Below are positions 1 through 5,811 of a stretch of 14,882 nucleotides of DNA, piece by piece. The stretch covers positions 1 through 14,882 of the forward strand of contig PWVY01000121.1 in assembly GCA_003561665.1 (NCBI GenBank), read 5' to 3'. The position numbers were made by a program, and so were the translations under genes. The DNA is from Thermoplasmata archaeon (GTDB lineage: Archaea; Thermoplasmatota; SW-10-69-26). Position 1 is the stretch's first letter; every line of letters starts with the position of its first letter. The notes below the pieces were generated by a model, which ran no database searches, was not told where the DNA came from, and saw only the letters and a list, made by a program, of their open reading frames with translations.

Positions 1-2
1 AA

Positions 3-1085
3 TGGACCACCCCCCCTTTCGAACCCACCCTCCAAGACACCGAAAAAGGAACCATCATCCGCGCACGCGGCGCCACCGACAACAAAGGCCAACTCATGGC
101 CAACATCACCGGCGTGGCAGCCCACATCCACGCCCAAACCCTCCCCGTCAACGTTCGCTTCCTCATCGAAGGCGAAGAAGAAACCGGCGGCGAAGCCCTC
201 CCCACCTACATCAAAGACAACGAAAACGCCCTCGAAAGCGACGCCGTGCTCGTCTCCGACACCCACCTCTGGGACGAGAACCACCCCGCCATCGTGCACG
301 GCCTACGCGGCATCGTCACCCTCGAAGCACGCATCACCGGCCCCGATAGAGACCTCCACAGCGGACAATTCGGAGGCGCCGTCCTCAACCCCGCCGAAGC
401 CCTCACCCGCGCGCTTGCCACGCTCAAAGACGACAACCTCCGCGTCACCGTGGACGGCTTCTACGATGACGTGCTCGAACTCGACGAGCACCAACGCGCC
501 CTCATGGACGCCGTACCCTTCGACGAGGACGCCTTCCTCGAAGCCACCGGCGCACCCGCCTACGACGGAGAAGAACCCTACGAACCCCTCGAACGCATGT
601 GGGGGCGCCCCTCGCTTGAGATCAACGGCATCCAAAGCGGGTACGCAGGGGACGGGTTCAAAACCATCCTCCCCCACCAAGCCACCGTCAAACTAAGCTG
701 CAGGATCGTCGCCGACCAAGACCCCCAAGACATCGGCCAAAAGATCCTCCAACACCTCCAAGACAACACGCCCCCCACCGTCCGCACAGACGCACGCATC
801 CTCCAAACCAACCAAGCCTGGTACGTCGACCCCAACAACGACGTGCTCGAAACCGCCGCCACAGCCCTCGAAGACGCCTTCGGAGGAGAAACCGTCTTCA
901 TCCGCAACGGAGCAAGCATCCCCGTCGTGCCCACGCTCCAACGCCTCGCCCCCGTCGCCCTCATGGGCTACGGCATGCGAGACGAACGCCTCCACGCCCC
1001 CGACGAGTTCTTCCGCATCGACAACTACCACAAAGGCGCGCACGCCATCGCCCACGCCATCGACCGCCTCAGCCAAACCCTCTAA
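3..1085 (+). CDS. M20-family metallopeptidase (dipeptidase/ArgE-DapE-like), 5' partial
   Basis: Zinc-dependent hydrolase of the M20 family, most like the dipeptidase (CNDP/PepV-type) branch that cleaves small peptides or acylated amino acids in the cytoplasm. The frame is open from the left edge, so the N-terminus is missing; the first visible residues (WTTPPFEPTL) already belong to the family's conserved block. Ordered motifs are RGATDNKGQ (metal-bridging Asp), EGEEETGGE (catalytic Glu plus metal Glu), VSDTHLWDE (metal Asp), DLHSGQFGG at the start of the lid/dimerisation domain, and GYGMRDERLHAPDEFF, whose His is the last metal ligand. All expected ligands in the visible part are present, so the enzyme looks intact. 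It ends in TAA, with 109 nt before the next gene. Glu is mostly GAA and Pro mostly CCC, as in the aconitase gene. The exact substrate cannot be told from sequence. Confidence 0.9.
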   Translation, partial: WTTPPFEPTLQDTEKGTIIRARGATDNKGQLMANITGVAAHIHAQTLPVNVRFLIEGEEETGGEALPTYIKDNENALESDAVLVSDTHLWDENHPAIVHGLRGIVTLEARITGPDRDLHSGQFGGAVLNPAEALTRALATLKDDNLRVTVDGFYDDVLELDEHQRALMDAVPFDEDAFLEATGAPAYDGEEPYEPLERMWGRPSLEINGIQSGYAGDGFKTILPHQATVKLSCRIVADQDPQDIGQKILQHLQDNTPPTVRTDARILQTNQAWYVDPNNDVLETAATALEDAFGGETVFIRNGASIPVVPTLQRLAPVALMGYGMRDERLHAPDEFFRIDNYHKGAHAIAHAIDRLSQTL

Positions 1086-1101
1086 CCACCCTCACACACA
1101 C

Positions 1102-1112
1102 GTAGCCTTAAG
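1102..1112 (+). promoter_or_regulatory. Putative TATA-like element, same 11-mer as upstream of the second cyclophilin
   Basis: The string GTAGCCTTAAG occurs here and again at 1849-1859, each time in the gap before a cyclophilin gene. Here it lies about 83 nt upstream of the ATG at 1195. If it is the TATA box, the transcript would have a leader of roughly 60 nt, unlike most genes in this window. Promoter function is inferred from the second copy, which sits at the right distance for a leaderless start. Confidence 0.4.
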
Positions 1113-1186
1113 ACGCGCCCACACGTGGCAACGCCCACCACCCTCCAACGCACGGCCCCTCCAGGCCGAAGCGTGACCGGGATGAT

Positions 1187-1191
1187 GTGAT
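1187..1191 (+). promoter_or_regulatory. Possible Shine-Dalgarno-like GTGAT
   Basis: GTGAT matches part of the archaeal anti-SD complement (GGAGGTGAT) and lies 3 nt before the ATG at 1195, which is closer than usual. It fits the idea that this cyclophilin mRNA has a leader, because the nearest TATA-like element is about 83 nt upstream. The match is short and could be chance. Confidence 0.3.
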
Positions 1192-1194
1192 ACC

Positions 1195-1809
1195 ATGGAC
1201 CGACCCAAAGCAACCATCGAAACCAACCACGGAACCATCGAACTCGAACTCCATGCCGACCTTGCCCCCCAAACGGTCCAGAACTTCGCAGAACTCGCCC
1301 AAGACGGGTACTACAAGGGCCAGAAGTTCCACCGCGTCATTGACCGATTCATGATCCAAGGCGGCGACCCCCTCACCAAGGACGACAGCAAGAAACGCCG
1401 ATGGGGATCCGGTGGACCCGGGTACACCATCCCCGATGAGTTCGCCTGCGATGATGGAACCATCGTGAACAACCATCCTGGAAGCTACAACAGGAAAGCC
1501 AACCAATGCGACGCGCACGGCGGCTTCCACGAAGACGCCCGCATGAACAAGCCCGGCATGCTCGCCATGGCCAACACCGGGTCCGGGCACACCGGCGGCA
1601 GCCAGTTCTTCATCACGCTCACCGAGCAAGACCGCCTCACCGGGTACCACACCGTCTTCGGGAACGTAACCAACGGCATGGACGTCGTCAAGAAGATCGG
1701 TAAAACCCCCACGGACCGCAAAGACCGACCCAAGAAGGACATCGTCATCGAGGGCATCACGATCCAGGGAGACCTTCCTGGAGTCACCGTGAACAAGAAA
1801 AAGAACTGA
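1195..1809 (+). CDS. Cyclophilin-type peptidyl-prolyl cis-trans isomerase, cytoplasmic
   Basis: Catalyses cis-trans isomerisation of Xaa-Pro bonds and assists folding. The 204-aa product is a single cyclophilin domain with no signal peptide. Active-site blocks are visible in order: FHRVIDRFMIQGGD (Arg, Phe and Gln of the catalytic face), GMLAMANTG, GGSQFFITL, and TGYHTVFG carrying the His that corresponds to human CypA His126. A long insertion between WGSGGPGYTIPDEF and AHGGFHED resembles that of other prokaryotic cyclophilins of this subgroup. The C-terminus is lysine-rich (KKIGKTPTDRKDRPKKD and terminal KKKN). The ATG at 1195 is the only plausible start, because the frame has a TGA stop at 1174-1176. 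A paralogue follows 75 nt downstream on the same strand with about the same architecture, indicating tandem duplication. This copy is the intact, cytoplasmic one. Confidence 0.93.
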   Translation: MDRPKATIETNHGTIELELHADLAPQTVQNFAELAQDGYYKGQKFHRVIDRFMIQGGDPLTKDDSKKRRWGSGGPGYTIPDEFACDDGTIVNNHPGSYNRKANQCDAHGGFHEDARMNKPGMLAMANTGSGHTGGSQFFITLTEQDRLTGYHTVFGNVTNGMDVVKKIGKTPTDRKDRPKKDIVIEGITIQGDLPGVTVNKKKN

Positions 1810-1848
1810 CCCCTCAGCCACCCTAACCGGCCCCAAGCGAGAACAAGG

Positions 1849-1859
1849 TAGCCTTAAGC
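1849..1859 (+). promoter_or_regulatory. TATA-like promoter box of the lipoprotein cyclophilin
   Basis: GTAGCCTTAAG has its TTAAG core 25-29 nt before the ATG at 1884. That is the spacing expected for an archaeal TATA box driving a transcript that starts at or next to the start codon. The identical 11-mer occurs at 1102-1112. Confidence 0.5.
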
Positions 1860-1883
1860 AGGAAGCATCCTTGCCCCGGTAGC

Positions 1884-2564
1884 ATGAACCGCGCTTGGAT
1901 CCCCCTCATGCTCATGGCCGCGCTCGCACTGGCCGGGTGCGCAGCCGACGAGGGACCCGCAGAGAACCCCACGGCCACCATCGAGACCAACCACGGAACG
2001 ATCGAGCTTGAGCTCTCCGCGGAATTGGCACCGCAAACGGTCCAGAACTTCGGCGAACTCGCCGAAGAGGAGTACTACGACGAGCAACGGTTCCACCGCG
2101 TCATCCAGAACTTCATGATCCAAGGCGGCGACCCACACACCACAGACGAAGACGCAAAGGACCGCTGGGGCACAGGCGGTCCCGGGTACTCGATCCCCGA
2201 CGAGTTCGCTTGCCAAGACGGAACCATCGTGAACGAGCACCCCGGAAGCTACCAAGCCCCGCCGAACCAATGCGATGCGCATGGGGGCTTCCACGACGAT
2301 GCGACCACTGAAGCACCCGGCGTCCTCGCAATGGCGAACTCAGGCCCCCGAAGCGGCGGCAGCCAGTTCTTCATCACGCTTGAGGCTCAACCCCACCTGA
2401 CTGGGTAACACACCGTGTTCGGGACCGTGACAAGCGGGATGGACGTCGTTGAAGCCATCGGGGATGTCGAAACCGACAACCGGGACCGCCCCACCGAGGA
2501 TGTCATCATCGAGAGCATCACGATCGAGGGAGATCTTCCCGGCGTGGACATCGACAAGCAGTAG
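1884..2564 (+). pseudogene. Lipoprotein cyclophilin (PPIase) interrupted by an in-frame TAA
   Basis: Paralogue of the gene just upstream, with an added signal sequence and lipobox (ALAGC, Cys19), so it would have worked on the outer face of the membrane. Translation stops after 174 residues at TAA 2406-2408. The same frame then continues open, with clear homology, to a TAG at 2562-2564, for an expected length of 226 aa. At the stop the intact copy reads TGYHTVFG while this one reads TG-stop-HTVFG, so a single TAC to TAA change explains it. The shortened product keeps FHRVIQNFMIQGGD and GGSQFFITL but loses the catalytic-His segment and the last strand and helix, so it is unlikely to fold or act normally. 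The region after the stop is well preserved and acidic (ETDNRDRPTEDVIIES), which implies a recent nonsense mutation or a sequencing or assembly error rather than an old pseudogene. Confidence 0.85.
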
Positions 2565-2567
2565 CCG

Positions 2568-3476
2568 CTACGGTGACTCCACAGCCGTCCATACGTCCCC
2601 CGTTGGGTAGCGCTCGCGCTGGACCCAACCGTCCTCTTCGGCGGTCGTTAAACGGTCCAGCGTGTGTTCAAGGCTCTCATCGAGCGCTTCGGCGACTTCT
2701 CTCGTGGACCATCGCTCTTTGGGCGTCAAGACCTCTTCCAGCGGTGGGGCAGGCATGGAAGGATGAACTTTCCCGCTGACCTCCTCGGCTAGCGAGACGA
2801 CGCGTGGAAGCGGTTGGAAGCCGTGCACGGCCGTGGTTCCTTGCTCTCCTGTCACGAGAAGCGTCGGGTACGCGGTGAGGCCCTGTTGTTCGAGCGCGGA
2901 CATGCGTAGCTTGAACTCGCGTTCGGGTTCCCCGGTGTCGAGGGCTTCATCGAAGGCGTCTGGGTCGACGCCTGCGTTCTCGAGCACATCCTGAGCGGTG
3001 GCCGGGTTGGAGATGTTTTTCCCGTCGAGGTATGCGGCTTCGCGGAGTTTGCGTAGGGCGATGCTTGTTTTGTTGCCATGGATCAAGCGGACGGCGTGGA
3101 TGTGGATGCATGCAGGGTATGTCGATGTGGGTTGGTCGTGCCCGTTGACTGCGTTGGTTGTAACGGGCATCCCGGTGGTTCGGTGGACGGTGGCGAAGAA
3201 TCGGTCCATGGTGAACCCGGGGTTGTGTTGGTGGGGGAGGGTTTCGAACATGCCTCCGAGGAGGAAACGGAAACGGATGCTTGGGTATCGGTGTTCGAGC
3301 GCGCGCCGCACGGGTTCGAACCCCCAGCACCAGACGCTCCAGGGGTCCGTGAGGAGTTCGACGAGGACCTCCCCTTTGGGGGGTGGGTCGCGTTGGGGGG
3401 TTGCCTCGGCTTGTTCGTGGTCGAAGGGGCGGGCGTGGCCCGTGGGGGACCCCTCGAGGGGTTGCGCGGGCGTCAT
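2568..3476 (-). CDS. DsbA-superfamily (FrnE/YjbH-like) thioredoxin-fold protein with C-terminal winged-helix-like domain
   Basis: 302 aa, no signal peptide, so probably cytoplasmic. Residues about 36-232 form a DsbA-type thioredoxin fold. The active-site strand is LLTDPWSVWCWGFEP, followed by a helical insertion and a cis-Pro loop (LTAYPT, Pro204). Relatives normally have CxxC here. In this protein the first position is Ser47 (AGC) and only Cys50 remains, so a normal dithiol oxidoreductase cycle is not possible. Glutathione- or low-molecular-weight-thiol-linked, isomerase-like, or adaptor roles (as in the YjbH/SpxH group) are alternatives. Residues about 245-300 (KERWSTREVAEAL ... EEDGWVQRERY) look like a small winged helix, which would make a fusion of a thiol-fold domain with a DNA- or protein-binding module. 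The gene is convergent with the broken cyclophilin (3 nt between stops) and divergent from the cupredoxin gene. Fold is confident; function is not. Confidence 0.8.
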   Translation of the reverse strand: MTPAQPLEGSPTGHARPFDHEQAEATPQRDPPPKGEVLVELLTDPWSVWCWGFEPVRRALEHRYPSIRFRFLLGGMFETLPHQHNPGFTMDRFFATVHRTTGMPVTTNAVNGHDQPTSTYPACIHIHAVRLIHGNKTSIALRKLREAAYLDGKNISNPATAQDVLENAGVDPDAFDEALDTGEPEREFKLRMSALEQQGLTAYPTLLVTGEQGTTAVHGFQPLPRVVSLAEEVSGKVHPSMPAPPLEEVLTPKERWSTREVAEALDESLEHTLDRLTTAEEDGWVQRERYPTGDVWTAVESP

Positions 3477-3500
3477 CGTTGATGTTCAAGCGGTGGGGGG

Positions 3501-3512
3501 GTAAAGCCTTGC
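3501..3512 (-). promoter_or_regulatory. TATA-like box for the DsbA-like gene
   Basis: Read on the minus strand this is a CAAGGCTTTAC-type element with its T-rich core about 25-30 nt before the ATG at 3476. This is the leaderless spacing seen for several genes in the window. The 96-nt gap is divergent, so the cupredoxin promoter must also lie in it. The best candidate for that is GAGTAAGCC near 3535-3543, about 35 nt from the cupredoxin ATG. Confidence 0.45.
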
Positions 3513-3572
3513 GCAAAAAGGGCCCGCGAGAGAGGAGTAAGCCCAAGTAGGGGTTTTGGCGTGTAGCATGTC

Positions 3573-4019
3573 ATGGTTTCACGTGCAACGGTCGGTTTCG
3601 CGTCCGGGTTCCTTGGTTGTCTTCTCGTGCTTTTGGCGGCTGCTGGATCCGTTGCTGCTCAGGACGATGTGGTCGAGGTTCGCATCGTGGACACGGAGGA
3701 GGGGAGCTTCGCGTTCGAGCCGTCCACGGTCACGATCGAGCCGGGCATGACGGTCCGTTGGGTCAGCGAGAGCAGTGAGTCGCACACGGTCACGGCGAAC
3801 GATGATTCCTTCCATGCGGCCCTTGAGGAGGGGGACTCGTTCGAGCACACCTTCTCGGATGTGGGCATGTTCCATTACTTCTGCCAGCCGCATGCGTCGT
3901 TCATGACGGGCATGGTCGTGGTCGAGAACGGTGAAGAGCACGAGGAGGCCTCCGCGCCGGGGCTCATCGCTCTCGTTGGCGTCAGCGCCGCGGTTGCTTT
4001 CGCTTGTCGTTCTCAGTGA
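3573..4019 (+). CDS. Type I copper protein (plastocyanin/halocyanin-like cupredoxin), exported and C-terminally anchored
   Basis: Small blue-copper electron carrier acting outside the cytoplasmic membrane. The 148-aa precursor has a signal peptide (residues about 1-29, ending SVAAQ), a single cupredoxin domain (about 34-117) and a C-terminal tail. Copper ligands are complete: His71 in SESHTVT, then Cys104 and His107 in HYFCQPH, with Met111 at plastocyanin-like His+4 spacing (Met114 is a second possibility). After an acidic linker (EEHEEASAPG) comes a hydrophobic stretch ending in CRSQ. This resembles the PGF-CTERM type of archaeosortase-processed anchor but with PGL, so either sortase processing or a plain membrane anchor is possible. 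Its Glu codons are almost all GAG, unlike the GAA-rich neighbouring metabolic genes. A His-rich lipoprotein with cupredoxin-like domains lies convergently downstream, suggesting shared copper handling. Partners in electron transfer are unknown. Confidence 0.9.
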   Translation: MVSRATVGFASGFLGCLLVLLAAAGSVAAQDDVVEVRIVDTEEGSFAFEPSTVTIEPGMTVRWVSESSESHTVTANDDSFHAALEEGDSFEHTFSDVGMFHYFCQPHASFMTGMVVVENGEEHEEASAPGLIALVGVSAAVAFACRSQ

Positions 4020-4094
4020 GAGGCCTTGGTGGCTCCTCTGGTCGAAGCCTTCCCCAGGCACGCGTTGCTCGATTTGCTCTCGCACGTGCTGGGC

Positions 4095-4100
4095 TTTTTT
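4095..4100 (+). terminator. Oligo-T tract, possible archaeal terminator of the cupredoxin gene
   Basis: A run of six T followed by CTTC lies about 75 nt past the cupredoxin stop in an otherwise GC-rich gap. Archaeal RNA polymerase terminates at oligo-T in the non-template strand without needing a hairpin. No strong stem-loop was seen directly before it. Confidence 0.35.
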
Positions 4101-4141
4101 CTTCGATGCGTTGAGCTGCCTATAGATGTGGCCTCGCCTTG

Positions 4142-4273
4142 ATGACGACCTCGCTTTCATCCCCCATGCGTCAGGCGCGTGGTGCGTTGGGGGGTTTGAG
4201 GTTCCCCAAGCAACAATCCCAGCGGGGCTACGACGACGCGCAGGGCCAAGGCCTGGACCCGGTGTGGCTTTGA
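4142..4273 (+). CDS. Possible small protein of 43 aa (or 35 aa from an internal ATG)
   Basis: In the 254-nt gap between the cupredoxin stop and the opposing lipoprotein stop there is one short ORF from ATG 4142 (alternative ATG 4166). It ends with TGA at 4271-4273, directly abutting the stop of the minus-strand gene at 4274. The product ends QGQGLDPVWL, has no Cys and no membrane segment, and its second half is rich in Gln, Asp and Gly. The third-position GC of that half is high, like real genes here. A TATAG string at 4121-4125 lies 17-21 nt before ATG 4142 and 41-45 nt before ATG 4166, so it fits neither start ideally. I do not recognise a family. It could be chance. Confidence 0.3.
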   Translation: MTTSLSSPMRQARGALGGLRFPKQQSQRGYDDAQGQGLDPVWL

Positions 4274-5686
4274 TCAGTGATCGTGGTGATCGTGGTCGTG
4301 ATCATGCTCCATCCAGGGGGGTGAGGCGTGCACGTGGATGTGAGCATGGAACCGGTACTCGACCAAGAACGCATCTTCGTTCGTGACGACCATCGTGTAC
4401 GTGCCGGGATCCATGGGGTCCAACAGGAACCCGCCGTCGTGGTCGTTCGTGCTGTGGATGAGTTCCTCCTCGTGGAACACGTCCAAGCGGACACCCTCAA
4501 GGGGGTCTTCCTGGAAGAGTTCCTCGTCGAGGCTGCTCTCCCAGCCGAATGTGACGCTTGCATCGCCCTCGTGGCGAAGCGTGAACGTGTACTCGTCGGG
4601 GCTCTCGTTGGGCGTATCGAACGTGCCGGAGCCGAAGATGTCCATGCCTCCTTGGGGCTCCTGCTCGGTGACGAGGATGGGGACGTGATCCATGGCGATG
4701 TTCCCGTTGGACCCTTGCGCGATGACGTACACGGTGTGCACGCCGGGTTCGTCGACGTTCGCGCTCACAGCGGGCCCCATGGGAGAATGGAACGCGTCCA
4801 GGGGGAAGAACTGTTTGAGGGTGACATCGTGGACCTTGTCGGATTTGTTCTCCCAGACGATCGTGGTGCCCGGTTTCACCTCGATGAGTTGCGGCGCGAA
4901 GAACCGGTCCTCGTGCATCGTCACGGCGGCTTTATCTTCAAGCGCGCTTCCCGTGTCCGCGACGACGACGATGCCCGTCATGCCGGGATGCGGGTCGCTG
5001 CTGTAGAGGTACACGCCGCGTTCCTCGAACGTGATCTCGTGCCGGTCCCCTGATTTCATGACTGTGGAGTCTTCCCATGAACCCGTGGGGCCGTCGTAGC
5101 TTCCGTGGTCATGGTCGTGACCGTCCCCGTGATCGTGGTCATGGTCGTGGTCGTGGTCATGGTCGTGGTCGTCATCGAGCGGGTACCAGTCGGGTAGCTC
5201 GTCGCCGAGGTTCGCGCTTCCTACGAGGACGTTGTCGATGCTGCCGGAGAGATCCAGGGGGATCGGGTTGGCGATGCCGATCCAGTGCACGAGCGGGTCG
5301 ATTTCGATGGTGGGTTCTTCGGTGTCCGCGTTCCCGAGCTCGACGGCTTCCACCGTACGATCGATGGTGCCCTCGCTGTCGGTGACGGTCAACGTGACGG
5401 GGTACATGCGATCCATCGTGCCGTAAGTGTACTCGATGATGGGATCCCCGGTGCTCGTGGTCCCATCGCCTAGGTCCCACTGGTAGACGAGGTTGTCTCC
5501 GATGCTTGGCGTCGCATCGAAACGGAGCGTTAGGGGGTTGTCGGTCTCGATGACGTCGAAGAACGCAACGGGCTCTCCGTCCTCTTGGGCGAGTTCTTCT
5601 AACTCATCGTCCCCGTCAAGCGCGCCTAAGCAGCCAGCGCTAAGCATCGTGAAAGCTACCAGGGCAACGAGGGATCGGCGTCGCAT
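4274..5686 (-). CDS. Exported lipoprotein with PKD domain, two degenerate cupredoxin-like domains and His-Asp repeats
   Basis: 470-aa lipoprotein with a lipobox (LSAGC, Cys19). The ATG at 5686 is preferred over the TTG two codons upstream. Residues about 40-118 form a PKD-type beta-sandwich (WDLGDG motif). Residues about 125-243 look like a cupredoxin fold carrying a His-Asp stretch (173-195). Its ligand loop reads YSSDPHPGMTG, with the usual Cys replaced by Ser230 while His233 and Met236 are kept. A second cupredoxin-like unit (about 255-340) keeps one ligand-like His286 (KVHDVTL) but lacks the Cys/His/Met loop. A last beta-rich domain (about 353-455) leads to a His-Asp tail (461-470). The His clusters imply binding of copper, zinc or nickel; blue-copper electron transfer is unlikely without Cys. 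Convergent with the cupredoxin gene, divergent from the M14 peptidase. Plausible role: surface metal sequestration or delivery (inference). Confidence 0.82.
   Translation of the reverse strand: MRRRSLVALVAFTMLSAGCLGALDGDDELEELAQEDGEPVAFFDVIETDNPLTLRFDATPSIGDNLVYQWDLGDGTTSTGDPIIEYTYGTMDRMYPVTLTVTDSEGTIDRTVEAVELGNADTEEPTIEIDPLVHWIGIANPIPLDLSGSIDNVLVGSANLGDELPDWYPLDDDHDHDHDHDHDHDHGDGHDHDHGSYDGPTGSWEDSTVMKSGDRHEITFEERGVYLYSSDPHPGMTGIVVVADTGSALEDKAAVTMHEDRFFAPQLIEVKPGTTIVWENKSDKVHDVTLKQFFPLDAFHSPMGPAVSANVDEPGVHTVYVIAQGSNGNIAMDHVPILVTEQEPQGGMDIFGSGTFDTPNESPDEYTFTLRHEGDASVTFGWESSLDEELFQEDPLEGVRLDVFHEEELIHSTNDHDGGFLLDPMDPGTYTMVVTNEDAFLVEYRFHAHIHVHASPPWMEHDHDHDHHDH
5105..5174 (-). repeat. Hexanucleotide-type tandem repeat encoding alternating His-Asp
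   Basis: Minus-strand GAC-CAC/GAC-CAT units repeat with small interruptions and encode the DHDHDH stretch of the lipoprotein. CAT and CAC alternate, so the protein pattern, rather than the exact DNA repeat, seems to be kept. Such repeats can gain or lose units by slippage without shifting the frame. Confidence 0.8.
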
Positions 5687-5782
5687 GGGCAACGATGCGA
5701 AGAAGCCACGTAAGAACTTTATTGTTACCGAGTTCTCCAGTGGGCCCCCACGGGCCTTCTTCCAGCGCGTGACGAGGGCGAA

Positions 5783-5790
5783 CCTTTACG
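5783..5790 (+). promoter_or_regulatory. TATA-like box of the M14 carboxypeptidase gene
   Basis: CCTTTACG is centred about 26 nt before the GTG at 5812. The spacing supports a leaderless transcript and supports GTG 5812 as the start; the only closer ATG (5802) is out of frame. The rest of the 125-nt divergent gap should also hold the promoter of the minus-strand lipoprotein. AAGTTCTTACG, read on the minus strand near 5708-5718, is placed about 28 nt from its ATG. Confidence 0.5.
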
Positions 5791-5811
5791 CGCCCCTCCC
5801 CATGCAGTCCT

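Noticed and set aside
1108..1836. Minus-strand open frame opposite the first cyclophilin
   Set aside because: Antisense shadow; the plus-strand protein has complete cyclophilin motifs.
2406..2408. Programmed recoding (for example pyrrolysine) at the in-frame stop
   Set aside because: Pyrrolysine uses TAG and selenocysteine uses TGA, whereas this is TAA. No recoding element was seen.
4020..4141. RNA gene in the gap after the cupredoxin
   Set aside because: No tRNA-like cloverleaf, conserved TTC loop or strong paired structure could be picked out by eye.
3579..4160. Minus-strand open frame across the cupredoxin gene and the following gap
   Set aside because: Mostly antisense to the cupredoxin; its basic N-terminal part in the gap has no recognisable motif and no clear promoter.
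4328..5053. Plus-strand open frame opposite the His-rich lipoprotein
   Set aside because: The minus-strand frame has a lipobox, a PKD motif and a matching stop, while the plus product shows no recognisable domains.
5105..5174. CRISPR-like or regulatory repeat array
   Set aside because: The units are 6 nt, in frame and encode His-Asp; there are no spacers.
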